Source: Mucilaginibacter sp. KACC 22773 | GTDB lineage: Bacteria > Bacteroidota > Bacteroidia > Sphingobacteriales > Sphingobacteriaceae | Length of the DNA: 64,000 bases | Reading direction: 5' to 3' | NCBI RefSeq assembly: GCF_028736215.1 | Contig: NZ_CP117883.1 | Span: forward strand, 744,001 to 808,000 | Part shown: positions 43,961-51,749 of the stretch, in pieces | Numbering within the stretch: the first letter of the stretch is position 1 | Layout of the letters: the number at the start of each line of letters is the position of its first letter | The notes under the pieces: generated by a model | Told to the model about the DNA's origin: nothing | What the model saw: only the letters and a program-made list of their open reading frames with translations | Database searches by the model: none | Translations under genes and position numbers: made by a program

Positions 43961-44155
43961 GTGATGAAAATTATAGATTTGGATGGCAAGGAAATTATAG
44001 TAACTGATTTGCCGATAGCCGTTTTGCAGGCGGATGATTTCCGCCACTACCGGGTAAGCAAGCCCTCTGAATATGATTTGTATTTATATAAATATTGGGA
44101 AGATATTTATCAAAAACTGTTATTATTGGACACAGAAATAAAAAGCGGGAGTTAG
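43961..44155 (+). CDS. Small conserved mobile-element protein
   Basis: A 64-residue acidic protein (IDLDGKEIIVTDLPIAVLQ, then YWEDIYQKLLLLD). It resembles a small family found on Bacteroidota integrative elements, sometimes mislabelled 3-isopropylmalate dehydratase; no catalytic residues are present. Start at 43961 or 43964. It lies 20 bp after ThiF and 4 bp before the macro gene. Confidence 0.65.
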   Translation: MMKIIDLDGKEIIVTDLPIAVLQADDFRHYRVSKPSEYDLYLYKYWEDIYQKLLLLDTEIKSGS

Positions 44156-44159
44156 GGCA

Positions 44160-44612
44160 ATGATACGTTTCACAAAAGGCAATTTACTGGAATCGGGCGC
44201 TGAAGCGTTGGTAAATACGGTCAATACTGTTGGGGTAATGGGGAAAGGAATCGCCCTGCAATTCAAACAGGCGTTCCCCTTTAATTATAAAAAATACAAA
44301 GAAGCGTGTAGGAAAGGCGAACTGGTCACAGGCAAATTGCTTGTAGTTAAAGACAGCAACCTGCTGACAGGTGAAAAAACGATTATCAACTTTCCTACCA
44401 AGCAGGATTGGAGAAACCCGGCGAAAAATGAATATATCGCTTCGGGACTAATCGAACTGCTTTCTTACCTGAAACAAAGTAAGCTCAAAAGTATTGCTTT
44501 ACCCGCCTTAGGCTGTGGAAATGGCGGGTTGGACTGGCAAGTTATCAAGCCCATGCTTACCGGTATGCTGTCCGAATTATCAATGGAGATCATTGTTTAC
44601 GAACCAGCCTGA
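44160..44612 (+). CDS. Macro-domain protein, DarG-like
   Basis: A 150-residue single macro domain (Appr-1''-p processing family). The ligand loops NTVNTVGVMGKGIALQF and LPALGCGNGGLDW are those of DarG-type macro domains, which remove ADP-ribose from DNA or bind ADP-ribose. DarG antitoxins usually carry a further C-terminal domain and sit beside a DarT toxin; neither is present here. It may counter a toxin encoded elsewhere or process ADP-ribose in the PRTRC context. It closes the plus-strand module and is followed by two hairpins. Confidence 0.9.
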   Translation: MIRFTKGNLLESGAEALVNTVNTVGVMGKGIALQFKQAFPFNYKKYKEACRKGELVTGKLLVVKDSNLLTGEKTIINFPTKQDWRNPAKNEYIASGLIELLSYLKQSKLKSIALPALGCGNGGLDWQVIKPMLTGMLSELSMEIIVYEPA

Positions 44613-44632
44613 TACCAGCCAAAACGCCCGGC

Positions 44633-44658
44633 GGGCTCCCCGGCAAACCGGGGAGCCC
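44633..44658 (+). terminator. GC-rich hairpin after the PRTRC module
   Basis: A perfect 11-bp stem GGGCTCCCCGG / CCGGGGAGCCC with a CAAA loop, 21 bp after the macro gene. There is only a short T-run (GTTT) behind it, so termination is likely but not classical. Confidence 0.55.
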
Positions 44659-44663
44659 CGTTT

Positions 44664-44711
44664 CGCCCCGTATTTTCATATCATTGATAACTTTGGTGAA
44701 AATACGGGGCG
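44664..44711. repeat. Perfect 14-bp inverted repeat, 20-nt loop
   Basis: CGCCCCGTATTTTC (44664-44677) is exactly complementary to GAAAATACGGGGCG (44698-44711). It lies 5 bp after the GC-rich hairpin, between the convergent macro and HTH genes. The length and purity exceed a normal terminator and there is no T-tract. It might be a replication, transfer or partition site of the element. Confidence 0.7.
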
Positions 44712-44769
44712 CTCCATTGCTAAAACTGCTTCTGTCCTGACCGACTGATTTAAATGGGCGGGATTTCCC

Positions 44770-45030
44770 TCAATCAAAACCTTCGCTGAAAAATTCTGCT
44801 GGCGTTACTCTCAATGCTGCAATGATCTTTAGCAGGCTATTATACTTCACATTACCGCCAAGTTCTACACGGCGAAGCAGGATTCTGCCGATGTCATTTT
44901 CAAAAGCGAACCTTTCATAATGATGGTGGCCTGCTTTCATTCGTAGCGTCTTAATCCGGTTACCTAATTTTTTGAGCGCATCAACCTGGGGGTCAACTCC
45001 GTCGATAATATTGAATTGGTTTGAAATCAT
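44770..45030 (-). CDS. Xre-family HTH protein
   Basis: An 86-residue Cro/C1-type HTH: LGNRIKTLRMKAG, then FAFENDIGRILLRRVELGG and SLLKIIAALRVTPAEFF. It is a single DNA-binding domain without a partner domain, as in mobile-element regulators. It stands alone between the PRTRC module and GNAT, and could regulate either flank. Confidence 0.82.
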   Translation of the reverse strand: MISNQFNIIDGVDPQVDALKKLGNRIKTLRMKAGHHHYERFAFENDIGRILLRRVELGGNVKYNSLLKIIAALRVTPAEFFSEGFD

Positions 45031-45120
45031 GCCCGGAAATTAAAGAACGTTATGGAATCCTGGTACCCCTTTAAAGATGGTTCTTTTGTGAACATTATTC
45101 AGTAATTTTGGCCATCTAAC

Positions 45121-45138
45121 AGTGGCATTCCTGCCACT
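45121..45138. repeat. Short perfect hairpin
   Basis: AGTGGCA-TTCC-TGCCACT, a 7-bp stem with a 4-nt loop, 9 bp before a longer stem-loop. Role unknown. Confidence 0.5.
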
Positions 45139-45146
45139 AATTGTGA

Positions 45147-45209
45147 TAAGGTTTAGGTTAAAAGTCCCGGCAGCGAGTGCACGGGACTTTTTGTTAAACT
45201 AAAACCTTA
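45147..45209 (-). terminator. Long stem-loop, probable GNAT terminator
   Basis: The inner stem AAAAGTCCCG (45160-45169) / CGGGACTTTT (45182-45191) is perfect over 10 bp. An outer arm TAAGGTTT / AAACCTTA (45147-45154 and 45202-45209) extends it with bulges. It lies 3' of the GNAT gene on the minus strand and could terminate in both directions. The extended form is unusual for a plain terminator. Confidence 0.6.
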
Positions 45210-45256
45210 AACCACCGGTTGAGACTGCTTATGCAGGGATTGAAAATAAGGGAATA

Positions 45257-45739
45257 TCAGGCAGAAACAAATAAGCTCAAATTTTCATCTTTGGCGTTTT
45301 TATAGGAACTGCCTGCTTGCGTAAAACCGGATTTCACCAGCAGATCACGCATGTCATCGTTTTTTGTCGTTGCGTATAATTTAACACCAGGCTTTCCGGC
45401 CTGCAATGCGGTAACTAATTTCGTGCTGATGCCAAGTCTTCTGAAATCCTGGTGCGTAACTGCATAACCTATTTCGTACCGGTAGCTTTCCGCCATCCCC
45501 GGAACTTTGGCTTTTAAAAAGATCCCGGTTATATAACTTCGTTTTTGATTTTTAACAGAGGCAACACCCGCCACCTGACCGCCGATATAAAAAAAAGCAA
45601 GCGTATCGGCCCGGGCTATCCGATCTTCCAGCCCTTCCGGATCGACCTGTTTTCCCGAAAGGACCAATTCATAAAAGGCTGCCAATTGTTCTTTGGAACA
45701 TTCGGCCGGGGATAGTAACTGGATTACGTGATCGCTCAT
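45257..45739 (-). CDS. GNAT-family acetyltransferase
   Basis: A 160-residue GNAT protein. The acetyl-CoA site is in VTHQDFRRLGISTKLVTAL (Q/RxxGxG/A type, here RRLGIS), and the C-terminal half ends in VKSGFTQAG, a usual GNAT finish. Substrate unknown. It is divergent from the three-gene operon at 45.9 kb across 131 bp, so they may share a regulatory region. Confidence 0.85.
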   Translation of the reverse strand: MSDHVIQLLSPAECSKEQLAAFYELVLSGKQVDPEGLEDRIARADTLAFFYIGGQVAGVASVKNQKRSYITGIFLKAKVPGMAESYRYEIGYAVTHQDFRRLGISTKLVTALQAGKPGVKLYATTKNDDMRDLLVKSGFTQAGSSYKNAKDENLSLFVSA

Positions 45740-45870
45740 GGATTGATTAATTCAATTACAAGGTAAGGCTTATATTTATTCCATATATCTTTTGTGGATA
45801 ACAAAGCATCGATCGCCAATCGAAATCGTTTATTTTTACAGACAGGAATTATCTGTCCTGGAATCGGAAT

Positions 45871-46851
45871 ATGCCTAAACTAACCAATGAGCAAAGAAGA
45901 TTAGCTACTGTAGATTTAACTTTAACATACCTGAACAATTATTATTCAGAATGGCGGTATACCAAAGTATTGACCCTTCAGAAGCTTATCGATAACCGGT
46001 ATGAGTTTTATGCAGATCTTACCAGCAAGGTTAAAAGTAACCGGGACGATACTGGCGAAGCTACCATTGCCCAGGAGATCCAAAATGGCTTATATTTCGA
46101 TGCTATCGCGCAATGTATTCAGTATATTGAGGATCTGTTCGCCCTGATCCGGGCTTCCAAACAACCGGAATTTTTTATACGAAACATCATAACATACAAA
46201 GCGGGCGAAGTAACCAACTTTATTAAAACTTTTAAGGCAGAAAGAAAATACGTGGCAAATGCCTTCCATTTTCCCGATAACCTGCCTTATGACAAGGAAA
46301 GTGATCAGAAAAAGTATTTCGACGGGGCCGAACGTTTAACCGGTTATATGGCAGAACTTGTGCAGTTTTATAAAGATTATGAATTTTTTTATAACCAGTA
46401 TAAGCACGGCCTTTCCGTAGCAATGCGGCCCTTTGGGAATATTTTTAACGCTGAGCAGGTTGCGAAAGACAAAGCCGGGGAAATGTCGCCTTATCTGTCC
46501 GTTTATGATAACCTGAGTATTGCAGCAGGGTTAAAAAAAGGGACGGTGAAAACTACCCATGGAATTATGATGCCGGGTTTTACGGAGAATGTCATGCCCT
46601 TTATGTCTCAGTTAGGGGAAGAGCATAATTACCTGCGACTGGTTTACCCGGCTGATTGGCCCAATTTCAATTTGGATATATTGGTCCAAAAAGCTGAAAT
46701 GACAAAGTGCTGTCTGCAATTATTTATCTTTAACTACTCATGGAAAATTAAACCGGAAGGGACAACCTTTAAGTTTCAGCTTCCTTCAGATTATCGTTCA
46801 AAAGATGCCGTTGAGTGTCGTTATACCAGTGTCCCGGATTATAAGCCATGA
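45871..46851 (+). CDS. Hypothetical protein with KHG motif
   Basis: A 326-residue protein of unrecognised family. It is helical in its first 190 residues, with FFYNQYKHGLSVA at 173-185 (Asn175, Lys178, His179, Gly180). An N-x2-K-H-G element of this type is common in HEPN-like helical bundles. The C-terminal third is probably beta-rich (WKIKPEGTTFKFQLPSDYR). Its stop overlaps the start of the Mrr-like nuclease by 4 bp, so the two are coupled. Context suggests a component of a restriction-like or abortive-infection system; this is inference. Confidence 0.65.
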   Translation: MPKLTNEQRRLATVDLTLTYLNNYYSEWRYTKVLTLQKLIDNRYEFYADLTSKVKSNRDDTGEATIAQEIQNGLYFDAIAQCIQYIEDLFALIRASKQPEFFIRNIITYKAGEVTNFIKTFKAERKYVANAFHFPDNLPYDKESDQKKYFDGAERLTGYMAELVQFYKDYEFFYNQYKHGLSVAMRPFGNIFNAEQVAKDKAGEMSPYLSVYDNLSIAAGLKKGTVKTTHGIMMPGFTENVMPFMSQLGEEHNYLRLVYPADWPNFNLDILVQKAEMTKCCLQLFIFNYSWKIKPEGTTFKFQLPSDYRSKDAVECRYTSVPDYKP

Positions 46852-47921
46852 ATATTAAACCTACGCAAACCACTAACAGACCCCACTTTTCCGATCTTGA
46901 TTCATCTCGTTTCGAAGATATTTCCTTTATGCTCCTTGAAGCCATGTACACCTGGCATGAACTGATACATATCGGCAGGACAGGAACAGATGGTGGGGTC
47001 GATATTAAGGGAATAAAATTAGAACCCGGCGGCAAAAAGGAAAGCTGGCTGATCCAATGTAAGCGCCATGCCAGGGTCAGCCAGGGCGAATTGAAATCCA
47101 TGGTCGATAAAATTATCACCAATTACCGGATGCCTGATGTCATTTTATTAATCGTGTCCTGTGACCTTACGAGAGCTAAATATGATTATATTAATACCTA
47201 TTGCACAAGCCTCGGTGTACCTGAATTAATTATTTGGACAGCTACCACCCTGGAGTCATTTTTATATGCTCATCCGAAAATCAAAGCCATCGCGTTTGGT
47301 CATGATCCGGCGCAAGAAAAAACAACGCAAGCCAACGCCCGGCAAGTTATCAGAGGACTGAAATTAAAAGAAAAATTGCTCAAAGCGATCATTAATCATA
47401 AAGCCATAAAAGACCCGGCAAACAGGGCCAGAATATCGAAAGATCCCAGCCTGAAATTTATCAGTGAAGACGTTTACATCCGTTCAGTAGATGACCGCAC
47501 CTATCCCAAAATGCCCGAAAAGGAAAAGGCTAAAATCAGTCCCTGGTTTCGTTCGTTCTTTTACGATACTTACCATAATGGCATAGAGCTTCACCTTTCC
47601 GCTGCGATAGGGGCCGATATCATTATGGACAAAGATGGGTATTGGGAACCTATACGCAGTTCTGATGATGAACGGTTAAAAAGCCCTTTATACAAGGTAG
47701 TACCTGTTAAATGTATTGGCAGGATTCCTTATTCAGGTATTGCCGCCTTTATTCCTGATGGAGATGAAATGACGTCCTGCCCTCATTTATTTTGTTTGTT
47801 TGATCACGATGGAATGCCTTATGAAGAGATCTACTATAAATTTCAGGGCAATAAAAATAATGCCTTTATAGAATGGGATCTGGACCGTTCCAAGCAAACA
47901 GTATTTCCAAAGATCAAATAA
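46848..47921 (+). CDS. Mrr-like PD-(D/E)xK restriction endonuclease
   Basis: A 357-residue protein with a Mrr_cat/restriction-endonuclease-like N-terminal domain: RFEDISFMLLEAMYTW, then GRTGTDGGVDIKG and SWLIQCKRHARVSQGE. Catalytic candidates are Glu23, Asp52, Gln70 and Lys72, the usual E-D-QxK set. The C-terminal ~190 residues are a separate domain I cannot name (KFISEDVYIRSVDDRTY, then HDGMPYEEIYYKFQG); it may recognise target or partner. It overlaps the gene before by 4 bp and the gene after by 1 bp, making a tight three-gene unit. No methyltransferase is nearby. Confidence 0.85.
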   Translation: MNIKPTQTTNRPHFSDLDSSRFEDISFMLLEAMYTWHELIHIGRTGTDGGVDIKGIKLEPGGKKESWLIQCKRHARVSQGELKSMVDKIITNYRMPDVILLIVSCDLTRAKYDYINTYCTSLGVPELIIWTATTLESFLYAHPKIKAIAFGHDPAQEKTTQANARQVIRGLKLKEKLLKAIINHKAIKDPANRARISKDPSLKFISEDVYIRSVDDRTYPKMPEKEKAKISPWFRSFFYDTYHNGIELHLSAAIGADIIMDKDGYWEPIRSSDDERLKSPLYKVVPVKCIGRIPYSGIAAFIPDGDEMTSCPHLFCLFDHDGMPYEEIYYKFQGNKNNAFIEWDLDRSKQTVFPKIK

Positions 47922-48628
47922 TGAATGAGACAAATATAGATTTCAATACACTTTCCCTCTATACAACGCCCGTTGGAAGGATAGTGCAACAATTCATTAC
48001 CGACATGTATTTGAAAAAACATGAACGGACCAGTGAATACGCGCTATACCTGCAAGATCTTAACGACATTATGACCAGCATCAGCCAGAGTTTTGATGAT
48101 ATTACATTAACCATTAAGTTGATCCGTTTTGCTCATCCAAAAATTAAATCATTTAAAATGACGAAGGCTGATCGCGGCGATTATATAAAGTACCATTTCG
48201 AGAATTACTTTTTTCGCCTGCCGAAATTAAAAGACCAGGTGCTGCAATTGCTGAATAAGGTTTTCCGAATGGGGTTATCACAATCTCAGGGCCTGGAAAA
48301 GAAGGTACGTGCCCACCCGGTAGTTCAAAATAAAAAACTCTATCTTTTCCTGGATTATTTTGAAGAAGCTTTTGCCAGGATCAAACCGCTTCGTGATACA
48401 ATTGCCCACCGGGGCGATTTAGCAGATTCAGATATGACCATGCTGACATCGTACCAGTTAGCGCCATACGATAATGACGTTTATGAAATGCGCCTTAGAA
48501 TCATGATTAGCAAAGCAGAAGTCTTTGAAAAGAACCAGGGAATACTGAAGCAGGCAGTTATTATACTATTGTTAGCTTTGGAAGAAGAATTTAATCCGAT
48601 CTTAAATTCACTCTCCAGATTACCCTGA
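47921..48628 (+). CDS. HEPN-like protein
   Basis: About 235 residues from the ATG at 47921, which overlaps the Mrr stop by one base; a longer frame from 47873 is out of context. It is all-helical, with RDTIAHRGD at 158-166 (Arg158, His163), the R-x4-H motif of HEPN proteins that are often RNases in defence systems. The N-terminal SLYTTPVGRIVQQFITDMYL and the Cthe_2314-like outline support this. A perfect 19-nt palindrome follows the gene. Together with the two upstream genes it is a candidate defence operon. Confidence 0.7.
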   Translation: MNETNIDFNTLSLYTTPVGRIVQQFITDMYLKKHERTSEYALYLQDLNDIMTSISQSFDDITLTIKLIRFAHPKIKSFKMTKADRGDYIKYHFENYFFRLPKLKDQVLQLLNKVFRMGLSQSQGLEKKVRAHPVVQNKKLYLFLDYFEEAFARIKPLRDTIAHRGDLADSDMTMLTSYQLAPYDNDVYEMRLRIMISKAEVFEKNQGILKQAVIILLLALEEEFNPILNSLSRLP

Positions 48629-48689
48629 TTCTGCAACCTAAATATAATGAACTTACACAATGAAGATCAAATTCGAAAACTTGCCAAAA

Positions 48690-48708
48690 TCCCAATCAGT
48701 GATTGGGA
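48690..48708. repeat. 19-nt perfect palindrome after HEPN gene
   Basis: TCCCAATCA-G-TGATTGGGA: 9-bp arms around one base, followed by CTTTACATTTTT. It could serve as terminator of the nuclease/HEPN operon (8-bp stem with AGT loop) or as a protein-binding site. Confidence 0.55.
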
Positions 48709-48785
48709 CTTTACATTTTTGCGGATTTTCTAATCTGCGATTGCCCTATTAAACAGGTTTTAGGCTTGTTCTTTGAACATTATTA

Positions 48786-49124
48786 TTAAAACTCAAGTCC
48801 GAACAAACTATAAAACTTATTTGGTTGATAATTGGTGGTTTGTGGTGTAAAATATATATCGTCTTGTAAGGGTAATGATAGTATGGCACTGGTTAGACGA
48901 TGGGCTTCCGGTAGGGCACTTTCAGGATGTTCAACTGTGAGAAAAACTTGAACACCGGCTTTGCGTCCGCTATCAATTAGTCGTTGTAAGATAAAGGCGG
49001 CTGATTGATTATCCAAAACGTGCTTCTTTAAAACAACCGCAAAATCCTTTGAAGCAGCAACCGGCTCCAGTGCGATTTCAACATTGAGATAAGGGAATTT
49101 TTGAAAGTTTCGTTTCATTTTCAA
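48786..49124 (-). CDS. Hypothetical protein near DUF1016 nuclease
   Basis: A 112-residue protein (LNVEIALEPVAASKDFAVVL, then AAFILQRLIDSGRKAGVQVF) without a recognisable motif. Start is the ATG at 49124 or at 49118. The pattern suggests a small alpha/beta domain. It lies 56 bp downstream of the DUF1016 gene on the same strand. Confidence 0.5.
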   Translation of the reverse strand: MKMKRNFQKFPYLNVEIALEPVAASKDFAVVLKKHVLDNQSAAFILQRLIDSGRKAGVQVFLTVEHPESALPEAHRLTSAILSLPLQDDIYFTPQTTNYQPNKFYSLFGLEF

Positions 49125-49180
49125 ATATAATAAACCGTTTATTAATGATATTCAATGATAAAATCTTTGTTGCCAATATA

Positions 49181-50221
49181 CTATTTAAGATTTTTTTCAA
49201 TTTCAGCAATAGATGGCAGGCTACCTTTTAAGTTTGATGGTATCGCTTTCGTTAAATTATACTCAGATACTCCGATTGGTTTCTCTAAACCCTTAAGTGC
49301 ATATTCGGCCACAATTTTGTTTTTCTCCTTACAAATTAAGATTCCGATAGTCGGCTGGTCATGCTGGTGCTTTAAAATTCCATCTACGGCATTTAAGTAA
49401 AAGTTCAATTTGCCAGCAAATTCCGGTATGAACTTCCCTGCTTTGAGTTCTATTACAATATAACAACGCAGTCTTAAATGGTAAAATAAAAGATCTATAT
49501 AGAAATCTTCGCCGCCAATTTCCAGTGGATATTGTCTGCCAACATAACTAAAACCATTTCCAAGTTCCAGAAGAAACTTGGTCATATGGCCAACAAGCCC
49601 ATCTTCTAACTCTTTTTCAAAATGATTATCGGCCAGGTTTAAGAAGTCGAATTTATAAGGATCTTTAAAAATTTCCTTTGCAAGATCACTTTGTGACGGA
49701 GGAAGGGTAGTAGAAAAATTGGTGACTGCCTTACCCTTTCTAAGATATAAATTGCTTTCAACCTGGTTAACCAACATATTCCGGCTCCATCCATTTTTGA
49801 CTGATTGTTCGATATAAAATAGCCTTTCATTACCGTCCTTAACTTTATCCAATAAAGTGATGTGATGGTACCAGGGCAATTTTGCAAGTGGCACTTGCAA
49901 AATTGACGATGTGGATTCTAATTTTGCAAGTGGTGCTTGCAAAAATAAGGGATATGCCTCTGCAAATGATTGCATGTACTTTAAGTTACGTGGAGAGATC
50001 CCCTTCATATCTGGAAAAGATTGCTTAAGATCATTAGAAAGCTTGTCTATAATTTTGGTTCCCCAACCCTCATTATTTCTTTGATTCTGGATATTGTTAC
50101 CAATTTTCCAGTACAATTCGAGCAACTGCTCATTAACAGTAAAGGCAACTTTTAGCCGTGCGTCAGCTATATCAGTTTTAAGCTTGCTTAATAGCGATAA
50201 ATAACTTTGATCATTATCCAT
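49181..50221 (-). CDS. DUF1016 / YhcG-type PD-(D/E)xK nuclease
   Basis: A 346-residue YhcG-like protein. The N-terminal DUF1016 helical domain has YWKIGNNIQNQRNNEGWGTK and GISPRNLKYMQSFAEAYP, then WYHHITLLDKVKD and GWSRNMLVNQVE. The C-terminal nuclease domain has GGEDFYIDLLFYHLRLRCYI followed by ELKAGKF (D...ExK). An extra segment between the two, with LQAPLAKLES and LQVPLAKLPW, is coded by two palindromic DNA repeats. It starts 12 bp after the integrase stop on the same strand. Such nucleases are common in defence or mobile-element cargo. Confidence 0.9.
   Translation of the reverse strand: MDNDQSYLSLLSKLKTDIADARLKVAFTVNEQLLELYWKIGNNIQNQRNNEGWGTKIIDKLSNDLKQSFPDMKGISPRNLKYMQSFAEAYPLFLQAPLAKLESTSSILQVPLAKLPWYHHITLLDKVKDGNERLFYIEQSVKNGWSRNMLVNQVESNLYLRKGKAVTNFSTTLPPSQSDLAKEIFKDPYKFDFLNLADNHFEKELEDGLVGHMTKFLLELGNGFSYVGRQYPLEIGGEDFYIDLLFYHLRLRCYIVIELKAGKFIPEFAGKLNFYLNAVDGILKHQHDQPTIGILICKEKNKIVAEYALKGLEKPIGVSEYNLTKAIPSNLKGSLPSIAEIEKNLK
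49877..49946. repeat. Tandem palindromic repeats inside a coding region
   Basis: Copy 1 (49877-49905) is a perfect 29-nt palindrome with 14-bp arms CAATTTTGCAAGTG / CACTTGCAAAATTG around one G. Copy 2 (49922-49945) has 9-bp arms TTTTGCAAG / CTTGCAAAA with a 5-nt centre. Both are read through in frame by the DUF1016 gene and code for LQAPLAKL and LQVPLAKL. Confidence 0.85.
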
Positions 50222-50233
50222 ACTTTTCGGGAT

Positions 50234-51529
50234 TTAAGCCGCAACTTGTTTACGGCGTGCTGGCCTTCCTTTTGTTTTAGGCTCTTCAAATTTCATTAGC
50301 ATATCTGCCATTTCTTTTTTGGTTTCGTTTTGAAAGCCAGCAAAATAATTTTGAGTGGTGTTAAGTGTAGTGTGCCCCAAAGCTTCCTGAGCAAATTCCA
50401 TTCCCTGTTTCCTCGTAACCTGCGTTGTAAAAGAATGTCGGGCCTCCATGGTTCCTTTAATGTCCATGCCAACACTATTGGCCAGTTTTTTCATGTGCTG
50501 ATTGATAAAGCGAACGAAGTTCTGGTTTACTCGATGACGTTCTTTAGCATCCATGCCAGGAGTGAAAATGGGGAATACATAATCATTCGGCCTGCCCTTT
50601 TTATTTCCATATTTTTCTATTACCCATTTGACATAATCAGTCATGGGTACGATAATCGGTTTGGGATCCTCTTTAGTAGTACGTATAGTTTTATGCCTTA
50701 GAAAGGAGAAGTAAGTGCCATGCAGGTCCTTGAACTTGAGTTCAGAAATATCCCTGATGTTCATACCATTGCACTGGTAACTAAAGAACCAGAATGCTTT
50801 CGCTTTTTCTTGGAATATATTTCCTTTTGTATCGGCGTTAAAGAGTTTTTTCAGATCGGGAGACTCAATTGCCTTCTTTGTGTTTTTGCCTGTTGGAATC
50901 TTGTACTTCTTGAAAGGATAGATTTCTTTATCAATTAAGCCATCTTCAATTGCTTGATTAAAGATCTTTCGGGTCGCCCGCAAATAAATACCAACAGTTG
51001 TTTTGCTGTTGTCCTGTGCAATCATCCAGTTTTCATATTTATTAAGAAAATCCGGAGTGATCATGTCGAACGTAATAACCTCAATCGGATTTTTTCGGCT
51101 GGAATTAATATATTCCTTAATAGAATTAATGCTGCATGAATAGCTGGAAGCAGTGCCTGTTTGGTCATTTTTATCCAGAACTTTTATGTAATTATTGTAA
51201 TGATCAATGATATTGGTTAAGGATATTTTTGTCGCAAACAATAGTTTCTCGAATTTTTCAAAAGTGAATATCTTTAACTCGTCAACAACTTCATTCGCTT
51301 TTGATTCAATTGAATTAAGCTCAATCTTTAAATCTTTAAGGCGATCTCCCTTTGGTTTTTGTGTTTTATAGGAGTCTTCAAAGTCTTCTTTAGACAGGCG
51401 AATATTGGTTGGGAAATACCTTTGTTTACCGTAATAAACCTGAATTCTTATTGGATATAAACCATCCGCATTTGGTTTTCTAGTATCGTGATATAATGAA
51501 ATTACCGCCTTCTTCGTTATCTTTTCCAT
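50234..51529 (-). CDS. Tyrosine site-specific recombinase (integrase)
   Basis: A 431-residue integrase of the Bacteroidota type: an N-terminal arm-binding domain (LYHDTRKPNADGLYPIRIQV), a SAM-like core-binding domain (residues ~110-210) and a C-terminal catalytic domain. Catalytic candidates are Arg in CNGMNIRDISELKF, the Arg/His in EARHSFTTQ, His in LGHTTLN and the nucleophile Tyr in TTQNYFAGF. The C-terminus is basic (KGRPARRKQ). The gene begins about 220 bp left of a tRNA-Asn 3' fragment and is transcribed away from it, the usual position beside an att site. Confidence 0.93.
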   Translation of the reverse strand: MEKITKKAVISLYHDTRKPNADGLYPIRIQVYYGKQRYFPTNIRLSKEDFEDSYKTQKPKGDRLKDLKIELNSIESKANEVVDELKIFTFEKFEKLLFATKISLTNIIDHYNNYIKVLDKNDQTGTASSYSCSINSIKEYINSSRKNPIEVITFDMITPDFLNKYENWMIAQDNSKTTVGIYLRATRKIFNQAIEDGLIDKEIYPFKKYKIPTGKNTKKAIESPDLKKLFNADTKGNIFQEKAKAFWFFSYQCNGMNIRDISELKFKDLHGTYFSFLRHKTIRTTKEDPKPIIVPMTDYVKWVIEKYGNKKGRPNDYVFPIFTPGMDAKERHRVNQNFVRFINQHMKKLANSVGMDIKGTMEARHSFTTQVTRKQGMEFAQEALGHTTLNTTQNYFAGFQNETKKEMADMLMKFEEPKTKGRPARRKQVAA

Positions 51530-51749
51530 ATTTCAACGTTTTTTCGCATACTATTTTTATTTTCACAGTACAAAAATAGGCATAATGATATTAAAAATGC
51601 ACTTTTTGGTAAAAAACTTTCGCATACTTTTCGCATATTTTGGACATAAATAACGGTAAAAATCGACAAATATCGAAATGTTCAAAATTAATAAAATACT
51701 GATTATCAATAAGTAAATAGAAAAAAGCAAACATTGAAAAGGATATGTT

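Noticed and set aside
44160..44612. Complete DarT/DarG toxin-antitoxin pair
   Set aside because: No DarT-type gene is adjacent and the macro protein lacks the C-terminal DarG region.
50234..51529. Integrase as a transposase or XerC/D
   Set aside because: It has the N-terminal arm-binding domain and tRNA-adjacent position of element integrases rather than the shorter Xer form.
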